In this document: piece by piece, positions 8,701-16,900 of the stretch
How positions within the stretch are numbered: the stretch's first letter is position 1
How the letters are laid out: the number at the start of each line of letters is the position of its first letter
Assembly: GCA_036495445.1 (NCBI GenBank)
Contig: DASXMX010000353.1
Coordinates: forward strand, 1 to 21,426
DNA: 21,426 bases
Direction of reading: 5' to 3'
Origin: DASXMX01 sp036495445
Lineage (GTDB): Bacteria; Planctomycetota; Phycisphaerae; Tepidisphaerales; Tepidisphaeraceae
The notes under the pieces: generated by a model
Database searches by the model: none
What the model was told of the DNA's origin: nothing
What the model saw: the letters and a program-made list of their open reading frames with translations, nothing else
Position numbers and translations under genes: made by a program

Positions 8701-9584
8701 TGTTGAATGCTGTGGCGCGTGGCCGCTTCGCGCGCGTAGACGACGAGGCCGGCGGAGGCCGTCCCGATCGCCAGCACGGCTGCGGCCACCAGGACCTTCT
8801 TCACCGGCATCCGCCCGCGCGGCGCCAGTTGGTCCAGCGAGCGTTGCAGTGCCTTGGCGTCGGGCCGGAGCGTCACGTCCGGGTTGAGCAGGGCGGTGCA
8901 GAGCGTCCGCCAGCCGACCGCCGACCGCCCGAGCCGCGACCATTCTTCGGAGTCTTCTACGGGCCACGCGGTCGGACGGAAAGGGCGATGCGAGACCAAC
9001 TGGTACAGCAGCATTCCCAGGGCGTAGCAGTCGCCGCCGTGGTCCGACTCGCCTTCGGGCGCGCCGCAGACCGGATCGGTCAGCACGATCTTGGCGCCGC
9101 TCACTTCGCCCGCCCCGCCGATCAGCACGTTGGACGGCTTGAGGCTCCCGTGCGGCTGGTGGCACGCCTCGCGCAGCTCGTGCAGCCCTTGGGCCACCGA
9201 GCTGACGATCTCGTGCAGGGCGGCAGCGTTCAGGATCACCCGGCCCGCGACCAGTTTCTGGGCCGTTCGCGGGTAGTAATCGGTGACGTAATACGGCTTG
9301 GCCTCGGAGATCCCCAAATCGTGAACGCGTGCCCAATGCGGCGATTGCGACGCCCCCATCTTCTGCTGAAGCCGGGCGCGGTTGAGGAATTCGTTCGACC
9401 CCCGTTCGTCCGGCACGGCCTGCCCCTCCGCACCGGCCGGGTCGTAAACCTTCACCAGGTAATCGGTGAGCCGGCCATTCCCGTTGCCGTTGGTCCCCGT
9501 GCCTGCAAGGCGTGCGCTGCACACGTACCCGAACGGCGTGCGATACAGTTCGTCAACGACCTCGTACCTGCCGAATGCTGCCAT
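5772..9584 (-). CDS. Membrane-anchored protein pseudokinase with C-terminal Sel1-like repeats
   Basis: A 1270-residue protein. The ATG at 9584 is chosen because the kinase fold begins right after it (MAAFGRYEVVDEL); the frame stays open upstream to 9662, but that stretch looks like non-coding sequence. No clear ribosome binding site is visible. Residues 1-255 are a Ser/Thr kinase-like domain: beta-3 lysine K45 (YLVKVY), catalytic loop HGSLKPSN (145-152) where family members have HRDxKxxN, TDP (169-171) in place of DFG, and later D185 and R240 as in kinases. The glycine-rich loop is not conserved. Loss of the catalytic aspartate suggests it does not phosphorylate. A transmembrane helix (about 264-283) places the kinase-like part in the cytoplasm. 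A long alanine- and glutamine-rich helical region follows, then Sel1/TPR-like repeats (for example AVKYFRLAAAAGSVSAIGELA) and a Pro-Gln dipeptide tail. Scaffold or receptor function is inferred. Confidence 0.82.
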   Translation of the reverse strand: MAAFGRYEVVDELYRTPFGYVCSARLAGTGTNGNGNGRLTDYLVKVYDPAGAEGQAVPDERGSNEFLNRARLQQKMGASQSPHWARVHDLGISEAKPYYVTDYYPRTAQKLVAGRVILNAAALHEIVSSVAQGLHELREACHQPHGSLKPSNVLIGGAGEVSGAKIVLTDPVCGAPEGESDHGGDCYALGMLLYQLVSHRPFRPTAWPVEDSEEWSRLGRSAVGWRTLCTALLNPDVTLRPDAKALQRSLDQLAPRGRMPVKKVLVAAAVLAIGTASAGLVVYAREAATRHSIQQARPLWLDTLRNDNKALARLVGSGRPIAEQADFDLLYGFDHPMAMADFTPAAFRQAQTAQTVLTGIHGRLLSAYVKSGETLTALQVACAREGYTQAAGYIGSLTRAPAPDDAHLIAGIDERLRLADFLAGVPRPQPSPDAVQALAALSASADPGLPGFANVLRTEFRAGAVLSAQGWRTNGQIEELAIQVASVKDWPATYDVQDLTRREKIDLQQPTLADVRRWLGLVRQYAWVAPSDQRRAAERGLTDQLEQSDRQIRADLFPHLAPDDPQIQKYEQDRGAVQAQLAALSKVQFVQRDFPAAFDARANELARQIAALPARYHYHPEQLSPWLDHMNTLAAKYQSQAVQSYWRTWMKGRTAANADRDWMQRTESLATSLTNLDSGTFRVPADLSGDPWLGPTRSFAELQVGELLKQIPPGSTAPPPDAVTQAQGRFGAWCAAAAKLKQEHEELQQTMITPDVLAQHDARWNGADASGFWTSQVASDGGAFASLMKPDLQRLDVVRNVVQETHRDALVEAARTAEQPEIQLAAWATLAKLKQQACPGPLTPAAMDQWTALLARVSQAAGQLPADQQPAVRDQVRRSAAQMWLSAVQLANSPALLESAAKAQAAIGFEASAAGLPALQRYNLALSTDLRAKSAGDADAAARAARDLVDRANALPESDRFAIRTLLDRLNKGDAAIATADAQYYLWPAGTAEREQAWQRFQSSAADRVKLADDDMANFQPRQAMAKLNGLEGAEAESKRAEIQKAIDAAPAERGAGEAAFKDQRYAEAFQHYKRAAQGGDIASLEHLGKLYQSGQGTLQSRDMAVKYFRLAAAAGSVSAIGELARTYLSYPVWPNQASEPATVQWFERAGEAGNVDAMAARAQVALQHREYDTASNWLKRADTADAKRKDSNLPALMRRLARVYDGQRNPAAARRWYEAAADRGDSEAQAWIGAQAAANRTQPQPQPQPQPQPQPPRQPHNPGFDKSPL

Positions 9585-9693
9585 CCGAGGGCACTCACAC
9601 GCGCACGTAAAACGACATGACCGGACCCGCTGGCGACCCCGGTCCCCTGATCTCTTACGCAACCCCGAGGCTCTCCATCATACCTTTTCTGTC

Positions 9694-10014
9694 ATGATTC
9701 ACAAAGATTTTGCTGGAGTCGGGCCGCAAGGTCGCGCTCGGCTCGACGATTACGCCAGGGCTGGCGTCAGTGTGGTCGAGATCGATCTGCTTCGCTATCC
9801 CACTCGTGGTCGTCTGCCCGTGACGGAGGGTGACATTCCCGCCGACCGCCTCAGCGTGTATCTCACGTGCGTGAGGCTTGGCTGGGACCAGGAAACATGG
9901 CGTGCGTATCCGACGCCGCTTCGCATTTCACTGCCCATAATCCCGGTCCCATTACGCCAAGCAGAGGCCGAGATCGGCTTGGAACTCCAGCCACTGACTG
10001 CACGCAAGGCATGA
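9694..10014 (+). pseudogene. DUF4058 family fragment, truncated at both ends
   Basis: A 106-codon frame starting at an ATG without a clear ribosome binding site. Its sequence matches the central to C-terminal part of DUF4058 proteins, which are common in planctomycetes and cyanobacteria and of unknown function. Visible hallmarks are 'GVSVVEIDLLR', 'RLSVYLTCVR', 'WRAYPTPLRISLPIIPVPLR' and a final 'IGLELQPL'. Full-length members are roughly twice this size and begin with a PFPGMDP motif, which is absent here. They also continue past the 'LDLQ' segment, whereas here a stop follows within five codons, 13 bases before the end of hom. No frame on either side supplies the missing parts. It is therefore most likely a decayed remnant, although a short expressed protein cannot be excluded. 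Confidence 0.7.
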
Positions 10015-10027
10015 TGCAGCATCTGGC

Positions 10028-11362
10028 CTACTTGCTGCTGCCCGCAAATTCCTTCGGCTGATCGATCACCCTGAGGCAAACCGTAGGCGCGCCGATCATC
10101 GGGGAGGCGTCGATTTCCTTGAGTGCGCGTCGCACCGCGCCTTCCTGCGCCATATGCGTCGTGATCACGACCGGGACGAGCTTGGACTCGTTCGATTCGC
10201 GTTGGAGGATGGCGGAGAGGCTGATGCCTTGTTGGCCGAGGGCCTGGGAGACGTGGGCCATGACGCCGGGCTCGTCCTTGGCGGTGACGCGCAGATAGTA
10301 GCGGGAGCGGAGCTGGTCGATCGGCAGCACCCGTGCGGGGGCGGCGGAGTCGGGGAAGATCCGCAGGTGGCGGAACGCGAGCTGCGTCGTGCCGATCGCG
10401 ACGTTGACCAGGTCGGCGACGACGGCGCTGGCCGTCGGCATCTGCCCGGCGCCGCGGCCATAGAAAAGAACGTGGCCCAGGGCGTGGCCGTAGATGCTGA
10501 TCGCGTTGAACCCGCCGCTCACCTCGGCCAGCACGTCGTCCTTGTGAACCAGCGTCGGGTGGACGCGGAGGATCAGCCGCCCCTCGGCGTCGTGGTCGGC
10601 GATCGCCAGCAGCTTGATTACGTAGCCGAGCTCCCCGGCGAACTGAATGTCGGTCGGCTGGAGCTGATCGATCCCCTCGACGTAGATGTCTTTTTCGGCC
10701 ACATGGACGTTGAATGCGAGGCTGGCGAGAACCGCCAGCTTCTGGGCCGCGTCGCGGCCGGAGACGTCGAGCGTGGGGACGGCTTCGGCAAAGCCAAGTC
10801 GCTGGGCTTCCGCGAGAGCGGTCGGATATGTCCACCCGTTGCGGGTCATGCGGGTGAGGATTGTATTGCAGGTGCCGTTGACGATCCCGACCAGCGCGTC
10901 GATGCGGTTGGCGACGAGCCCGCGGCAGATCGCGTCGATGATCGGGATCCCGCCGCCGCAGCTCGCCTCGAAGGCGAGGCAGGCGTTGTGCCGCCGGGCG
11001 AGGGCGAACAGTTCCGGCCCGCGGGCGGCCAGCAGGCTTTTGTTGGCGGTGACGACTGGTTTGCCCAACCGCAACGCGCGTTCGACGAGCGTGCCGGCGG
11101 TCGTCGTGCCGCCGATCAATTCGATGATGATCTGCACCTTGGGATCGTCGATCGCCGCCTCGGCGTTGGTGGTGAACGGCAGGTGCGGCGCCCCGACAGC
11201 GTGCTTCTTCACATCGCGCACGACGATGTGCCGGATCTCAAAGCCCAGCCCGGCGCGTCGGCGGAGCATCTCGGCCTGCTCGGTCAGCAGCCGGATCACG
11301 CCACCCCCGACCACGCCGCCGCCCAACAGGCAAATGCCGATCGACTGTTGCTGTTCGCTCAT
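10028..11362 (-). CDS. hom: Homoserine dehydrogenase
   Basis: A 444-residue monofunctional enzyme that reduces aspartate semialdehyde to homoserine with NAD(P)H, the branch step towards threonine and methionine in the cytoplasm. Residues 8-22 form the nucleotide-binding turn (IGICLLGGGVVGGGV). 'KPVVTANKSLLA' contains K108 near the active site, 'GIVNGTCNTILTRM' (159-172) is the family signature, and 'TLDVSGRDAAQKLAVLA' (197-213) carries the catalytic aspartate and lysine. Residues about 356-432 make an ACT domain (YLRVTAKDEPGVMAHVSQAL), the usual site of threonine feedback inhibition. Length and order of parts are normal. The glycine motif has an extra Gly compared with the common GLGxVGxG. 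It stands alone: no thrB, thrC or aspartokinase is near. The upstream spacer carries the large palindrome at 11458-11533. Confidence 0.95.
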   Translation of the reverse strand: MSEQQQSIGICLLGGGVVGGGVIRLLTEQAEMLRRRAGLGFEIRHIVVRDVKKHAVGAPHLPFTTNAEAAIDDPKVQIIIELIGGTTTAGTLVERALRLGKPVVTANKSLLAARGPELFALARRHNACLAFEASCGGGIPIIDAICRGLVANRIDALVGIVNGTCNTILTRMTRNGWTYPTALAEAQRLGFAEAVPTLDVSGRDAAQKLAVLASLAFNVHVAEKDIYVEGIDQLQPTDIQFAGELGYVIKLLAIADHDAEGRLILRVHPTLVHKDDVLAEVSGGFNAISIYGHALGHVLFYGRGAGQMPTASAVVADLVNVAIGTTQLAFRHLRIFPDSAAPARVLPIDQLRSRYYLRVTAKDEPGVMAHVSQALGQQGISLSAILQRESNESKLVPVVITTHMAQEGAVRRALKEIDASPMIGAPTVCLRVIDQPKEFAGSSK

Positions 11363-11457
11363 GCTTGTGACGACCCGGTGAGAGCCGGGCGGAATGTAAG
11401 GGGCGCGGTGGGATCAATCAAGCGGACGCCGCACGCAAGGAAACAGCGACTTGGCTC

Positions 11458-11533
11458 GGGTGGCACGGGCATGTACTCATGCCCGTGTTCTCCCGGACGA
11501 AGACACGGGCATGAGTACATGCCCATGCCACCC
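11458..11533. repeat. Large composite inverted repeat, REPIN-like (two palindromes in opposite orientation)
   Basis: Two 31-base arms (11458-11488 and 11503-11533) are reverse complements with a single mismatch and are separated by 14 bases. Each arm is itself a palindrome. The left arm forms a perfect 10-base stem (CACGGGCATG / CATGCCCGTG) around a TACT loop at 11464-11487. The right arm forms the same stem around AGTA with one mismatch (11504-11527). The element can therefore fold as one long hairpin or as two tandem hairpins, as in REPIN/BIME elements. It lies between the end of the hydrolase gene and the start of hom, and could terminate the former or affect expression of the latter. Confidence 0.85.
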
Positions 11534-11584
11534 CGCAAACCGCGCCAGATTCACCGTGGTTACCCCCAAAAGAATCTCGATTCT

Positions 11585-13645
11585 TCAGTTTGCGTGTTCG
11601 TTTTGCGTGTTGCCCCCGTTGGGCATGACTTCCCACTGCTCCCCAAAGAACCCCGCATCCGCGATGCCGCCCGGGGAGGTGGGCGACATGGGCACTGTAG
11701 TGTCGATGATCGCCCAATCCGGGAGCTTGGCCGTCTGGCGGGCGTTGTTCAGGTAGTCGTATTCGCGAAACGTGAAGCCGCTGTTGAGAACGATGTAGCG
11801 ATTGGGGTTCAGCGGGTTGGGGTAGATCAGCGTCGGGACGTGCGTGCCGGCGGGGTAGGACTTGCCGCCGACGTGAATGGCGTCGGCGTCCCAGCGGATC
11901 GGCAGCTGGTCGGCGATCCGTTTCAGGATTGCGTTGCTGGCCGGGTCGCCCCAGAGGACGAGGTTGCCGCCGGCGATGTCGTGGTCGTCGATGGCCGTGT
12001 CGTCCTTCACGCGGGCCTCGCCGCGGAACTGGGCGCGCCACGCGGTGATCGCGTGATTCATCTCGGCGTCGATCCAACGGCCGATTTTCGCGTCGCGCGG
12101 TTGTCCCGTCGGCTTCACCATCACGAACGAATCCATGAACGCGTCGTCGATCGGACCCTGCAGATCGTGCCGCTTGCGGAGCGTGCCGGCGTCATCGTCC
12201 GCATGAACCACTTCCCACTTTCCGCCGGTTTTACGAAGGTGAACTTCCCACGAATGGTCGGACAAGGGGCTGACGGCGGACAGCCCTTCATTGTCGATAT
12301 TGACGTGTCCTCCGTGGGTTGTATCAAGCGGGCACTCGCCCGGTTCGAAGATCACGGAGAGCGCGCTGACGTTCGAGGTGGTGAAACTCACTTCTGACGC
12401 GGCCGATACGGTTGCGTCAACGGTCGCACGCTCCCAGTGATGCTCCAGGCCATCAATGCGGACCCACGCCATGCGGTTGTACTTGAGTGTCCAAGTGGTG
12501 AACTTGATCGCATACGGCCACTGGTTGCGGCCTCGCTGGGCGATCAGGTCGATCCGCCGACTCACCTCCGCCTTGGCGGCGGGGTGGTAGAAGTGCTTCG
12601 TGTTGCCGGGGCCGATCACCTGTTCGAGGTGAAGGCCGACGGCCCCCATCGCCCGGTCCATCTCGTCGGCGGCCTGCTTCTGCGGGTCGGCCGCGCCGCT
12701 GTAGGCGACGACGGGGCAGTTGAACAGGTTGATCGCGTAATCGGTGCTGTCATACCAATGCCACAGCTTCCGCTGATACCACGGCACCGCGTTGACGTCC
12801 TGGATGCGGAGAAAGTGCGCCGTCTCGCTAAACCCCGCGCCCGGCGCGGCGGCGGCCCAGAGGCCCGGGTAATGGGTCGCGAACATCCAGCACGATGCCC
12901 CGCCCATCGAGAACCCGCGGACCAGGATCCGGTTCGGGTCGATCGCGTACTGCTTGCGGACGCTGTCCAACGCCTCGAACGTATCGACTTCGCCCGCGAA
13001 CCGGTTCGCGTTGCAGTACCGCCCGTACGGGTGCAACACGATCGTGTCGGGCGGCGTGAACTGGCCGGGGTTCTTCTCGCGGTCTGACAGGAAGGCGATC
13101 TCGCTAAGCGTTTCGCCGCGGCCGTGGTACCAGATATCGAGTCGGCGAGGGCGATCGGAATCGGCTGCGTATGAAGGGGGAATCACCAGGCCGTAGGGCT
13201 GGACGGAGCCATCGATTTTCGACACGTAGCCGCGGACGACGAGGCCCGAGGCCTTCGTCCAAGGGGCCTGACCTTCCCGCAGGAGCGTGGCCCGTTCGAA
13301 GCCTTCCTTCAGAAGCACCTTGGCCTTGGCGATGTCGGCGGGGGCGAAGAACTCGTTGTAGGCCAGTCCGTACCGCACCGCGTTGTGGAAGATCTGCACA
13401 TCGGGCAGGAGTTCCAGAAGGGCGGGACTCTTCTTTTGCGCCTCGCGAACGGCATCGATCTGCTGCCCGAGTTCCGCCACGCCGGCTTGCAGTTCCTTTT
13501 GATCCGCCTCGGGGACCGCGATCCCTGGAGGCGGGATCTTCTTGATTTCTTTCCAAGTCGGCTCGCCGGCCGGCGCGGCGCCGGCGACGGAGCAAATTAA
13601 TGAGGCGAACAGGCAGCAAAATGCGATCGATCGCGGCGGCATCAT
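11585..13645 (-). CDS. Secreted alpha/beta hydrolase (esterase/peptidase-like) with a large C-terminal extension
   Basis: A 686-residue exported protein. The start at 13645 gives a standard signal peptide (MMPPRSIAFCCLFASLICSVAGA, cleavage near 24) and has GAGG 7 bases upstream; the longer frame to 13708 runs through a palindrome and is rejected. Residues about 150-365 form an alpha/beta-hydrolase domain related to the prolyl oligopeptidase / PHB-depolymerase group. Evidence is 'LDIWYHGRGE' (169-178, oxyanion region), the nucleophile elbow GFSMGG with Ser246, a likely acid D320 (YSGAADP) and a histidine near 351-354 (TKHFYH). The remaining 300 residues are not assigned; 'NLVLWGDPASNAILKRIADQLPIRW' followed by 'LIYPNPLNPNRYIVLNSG' recurs in planctomycete hydrolases, where it resembles a second Rossmann-like module. 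The natural substrate is unknown; a periplasmic ester or peptide is plausible. Confidence 0.82.
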   Translation of the reverse strand: MMPPRSIAFCCLFASLICSVAGAAPAGEPTWKEIKKIPPPGIAVPEADQKELQAGVAELGQQIDAVREAQKKSPALLELLPDVQIFHNAVRYGLAYNEFFAPADIAKAKVLLKEGFERATLLREGQAPWTKASGLVVRGYVSKIDGSVQPYGLVIPPSYAADSDRPRRLDIWYHGRGETLSEIAFLSDREKNPGQFTPPDTIVLHPYGRYCNANRFAGEVDTFEALDSVRKQYAIDPNRILVRGFSMGGASCWMFATHYPGLWAAAAPGAGFSETAHFLRIQDVNAVPWYQRKLWHWYDSTDYAINLFNCPVVAYSGAADPQKQAADEMDRAMGAVGLHLEQVIGPGNTKHFYHPAAKAEVSRRIDLIAQRGRNQWPYAIKFTTWTLKYNRMAWVRIDGLEHHWERATVDATVSAASEVSFTTSNVSALSVIFEPGECPLDTTHGGHVNIDNEGLSAVSPLSDHSWEVHLRKTGGKWEVVHADDDAGTLRKRHDLQGPIDDAFMDSFVMVKPTGQPRDAKIGRWIDAEMNHAITAWRAQFRGEARVKDDTAIDDHDIAGGNLVLWGDPASNAILKRIADQLPIRWDADAIHVGGKSYPAGTHVPTLIYPNPLNPNRYIVLNSGFTFREYDYLNNARQTAKLPDWAIIDTTVPMSPTSPGGIADAGFFGEQWEVMPNGGNTQNEHAN

Positions 13646-13667
13646 GAGGTGTCCTCGTTCCGGGTAA

Positions 13668-13691
13668 CCGACACAGCCCATGTCGGCTGTG
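13668..13691. repeat. Interlocking inverted repeats upstream of the hydrolase gene
   Basis: Two mutually exclusive hairpins overlap. CACAGCC (13672-13678) pairs with GGCTGTG (13685-13691), and CCGACA (13668-13673) pairs with TGTCGG (13681-13686). The element begins 23 bases before the hydrolase start codon, so on the minus strand it lies in the probable leader or promoter. It may be a repeat-family copy or a regulatory structure. Confidence 0.5.
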
Positions 13692-13736
13692 CCCAAATAC
13701 ACGCTCACGCGGCATCTCGTTTACTTCCCGCGTACG

Positions 13737-13768
13737 TCTCCCTCCCCCGGAGTACCGAGGGAGGGAGA
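13737..13768. repeat. Long hairpin with AGTA tetraloop
   Basis: Two 14-base arms (13737-13750 and 13755-13768), rich in CTCCC/GGGAG, pair with one mismatch around an AGTA loop. It lies in the 282-base divergent gap between the hydrolase and the PEPCK-like gene. The loop sequence equals that of the composite repeat near 11504-11527, on the other side of the hydrolase gene. It is probably a member of a dispersed palindromic repeat family, not a gene-specific operator. Confidence 0.7.
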
Positions 13769-13927
13769 ATGAGGGCGGAGCCTGTGCGGTCACGCACCAC
13801 TGGCGCGAAGGGGACGCGCGCCGCTTCGCCTTTCCGCGCCAATCGCCTATCATGAACAAGCCAACCGCTCCCCCGGCGCCCCGACCGCTGGCGTGTGCCG
13901 GACCAATCCAGTAGATGAGAACGCGCC

Positions 13928-16900
13928 ATGATCAGCAGCAAAACCAGCACCGGTCTTGATTTGCAGGACGCCCTGGGCCTCGGCCCGGAGGGCGCGCCGA
14001 TGGACGACGCCGACCGCCGGCACCGCCGCCGGCAGGTCAATCTTGAACTGGTCGTCAACGGCCTGTCACCGGTGGAAGGGGCGGACACCGAGTTCGCGCG
14101 GCTCGCGAACCGGTTGGTCGACGGTCTGCACGAGCGCGTCCGCCTGCTGGGCGAGCACCGCTGCCCGGCCGACCAGCGGATCGACGCGTTCCTGCAATCG
14201 CACTTCGCCGACCTGCACCTGCCCTGGCCCATGCGGCTGCCCGACCGGACGCTCGTGCTCGGCCGACACGGCGTGGCGCGCGAGCTGTCGATCCCGGCCG
14301 CAGGCGACAAGTTCGCCAACGACCTGCTGACCAGCTACCGCGTCCGCAACGGCGTGCTGCACAACCCGCGGAGCGACCGCCGCACGACCAGCGGCACGTT
14401 CCACGTCGCCGAGGGCGGCCTGCCGGTGCCGGGCGACAAGCGCGCGGTCCCGCGACGGGTCTTCGCGGAGCTGTTCCGCCACGCGGTCCATCCCCCGGAT
14501 GAGTCGATGGTCCTTCCGTTCACGCAAGCCGAGAAGGAGCCGGTGCGGACGTTCGTCTCGCTGCTGCTGCGGCCGACCGTCTGCCCGGAGGTGCCGGGCG
14601 TCTGCGCAAAAAAGTCGATGGAGATCCGATTCTTCGCGCCCGGGAGCCTGGTGAGCAACCTCGACTTCGTCGAGTCGATCTTCGGCAATGCCGGCGACCC
14701 GTTCCTGCCGAAGAACGACGCGGCCCTCGACGTGGAACATTGGACCGGCCACACCGGCTGCGTGATCCTTGCCCCGCACCTGACGAAGCTGACGAAAAAG
14801 GAACTCGGCCTTCCGCACTTCGACGAAGCCACCGACCGCCAGCGCCGCGACCGCATGTGCTGGAAGCAGGCATCGGAACTGTACAACGACGGGCAGGCGT
14901 TCAAGGTCACCTGCCGCACCGACGCCGGCGTGATCGTCACGATCGTTGCCGACAACTACTTCGGTTACTGCAAGAAGGAAGTGAAGACGCAGATCAGCTA
15001 CGCCGCCAACCTCTACGGCAACGTCGAGGAGGAGCACGCCGGCGGCGCGATCGCGTTCGCCACCTACAGCTACGGCGACGAGTACCACACCGACAGCCGG
15101 ACCGACAACGGCAGCACGTTCGAGGACGTCGTCCGCGACTACGCCTCGTTCATGGACCTGCGGCCCGCAGGGTACGGCGCCGACAAGACGTTCCCCGGCC
15201 TGATCTACATCCCCAGCGACGCCCGCGCCAGCACGCTCCGCCAGGAGATCTGGTGGACGCGGGACGGCGTCGAGCACGCGATCCCGCTCGAGCAGGGCAA
15301 GATCTACATGACGCCGTCCGGGTTCAAATTGCGGATGGAAAAGCACCCGGGCGCGCCAAGCTGGCGGATCGTCGGCACGGCGGGCGAGGGTTCGTTCTGC
15401 CATAAGCCCTGCACCGTCAGCGGCGGGGGCAAGAGCGAGATCAGCAAGAGCCTGCGCGACTACATGCTCTACGGCCCGCTGTTCGTCGCCGACGTGCAGC
15501 GCGACCTCGACATCGTCGAGGAGATTTTCCAGAAGGATTACGGCACTCGCTGGCGCGACGACGTGGCGGAGAAGCCGGACTATTCCAAGCGCGACAGCCG
15601 CCCGGTCCTCAGCCGCGACCGGTCGCTGGGGAGCGTGATCAAGCTGCTGACGCCCTCCAGCGATTTCACGCCGGAATACAACGCATGGCTCGCGTCGATC
15701 CCGAACCACATTTACCCGATCGTCTTCATCATCAAGCGGTTCTATAAGCCCGAGTGGGGCGGCGAGTGGCGCAAGCGGTTCGGCGTCGACATCGTCAACG
15801 GCGTGCCGGGCAACGAGCTGAAATTCGGGGACCGGAAGATCGTCGCCACGTACCTGCGCGTCGGACTGATGGAAGGCGGCGCCTGGCGGACGTACAAGTC
15901 GCGGCAGGACTTCGCCGCCGCCGCGAAGATTCAGACCGAGGACGACATCTCCGCGTCCGTGGTCGTGCCGGCCGCGCAGCTCAAGGGGTTGACGCGTGGC
16001 CCGGTGCCGGCCGCCGCGTACAAGTTCGCCACCAACTGCGAATACCGCCTGTTCCAGCGGCCCGACGACGCGATCCACCGCGGGCTGGACAAGCAGACCG
16101 AATCCGACATGTCGCGGCCGGACAACTTCCTCTCGAATTACGAGCCGCTGACGGCCCAGCAGGCCCGGGCGATGGTGGCGAAGGTCACGCAGTTCGATCA
16201 ATATACGCCGCCCATGCAGTCCATGCTCCGCGGCGCGGCGGAAAACGGAGACGGATACGTGGTGGCCTCGTCGCACCCGCGTCTGGTGGACGGCATGCCG
16301 AGCAAGAACCCCCGCTATCTGCAGATCCGCCCCGACCTGCTCGACTCGTTCGGCGTCTACGTCGCCCAGCAGGGCGCGCGGCTCGCCCGCCGGTTGGATG
16401 CGAATGACCCTGTCTACTGGCCCGTCGATGCGGTGCTGATCGGCCGCCGCAACAACCCGCCTGACCCGGAGGCAGGCCTTCGCGGGCTGGCGGTCTACAA
16501 CCCGATCCACTACCAGGAGCTCCCCGAGCTCTTCATGGATTTCATCTGCTCACTGACCGGCAAGAGCCCCTCCACCACGGGCGCGGGCAGCGAGGGCGCG
16601 CTGACCAAGAGCCCCTTCAACGCGCTGCGCCCCACGATCGATTTGAACAACGCGCTGGTCAGCTTCATCCTGACCGGCCTGGGCGGGTTCTCCACGGCGG
16701 CGGGGTTCGTCGGGCCCGACGTCCGCGTCGATCACGACATCAGCCTGCTGGTGCCGGAGATCTGGTGCCGCCTCGCGCCCGCCGAGCGCGACCCGGCGTT
16801 CCTGATCCGCGAAGGCTACCTCGAACCGCTGAAGGACTTCGAGCACAACGGGCGGCCGGTTCACGCCAGCCGGCTCGGGTACCGCATCACCGGCCGGTTT

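Noticed and set aside
9585..9662. Upstream extension of the pseudokinase by 26 codons
   Set aside because: The added peptide is Arg/Cys-rich, has no signal or domain character, and the kinase fold begins at the ATG at 9584.
11458..11533. Possible CRISPR repeats
   Set aside because: There are only two copies, they are inverted and not direct, and there is no spacer series or cas gene.
10154..12397. Plus-strand frame of 747 codons spanning hom and the hydrolase
   Set aside because: It crosses two well-identified minus-strand genes and their spacer; the protein is low-information and Asp/Gly/Arg-rich, as expected from an antisense frame in high-GC DNA.
14066..16510. Minus-strand frame of 814 codons opposite the PEPCK-like gene
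   Set aside because: It mirrors codon positions of the real gene, has a Val/Arg/His-rich composition and no motif; the plus-strand frame has PEPCK-like active-site spacing.
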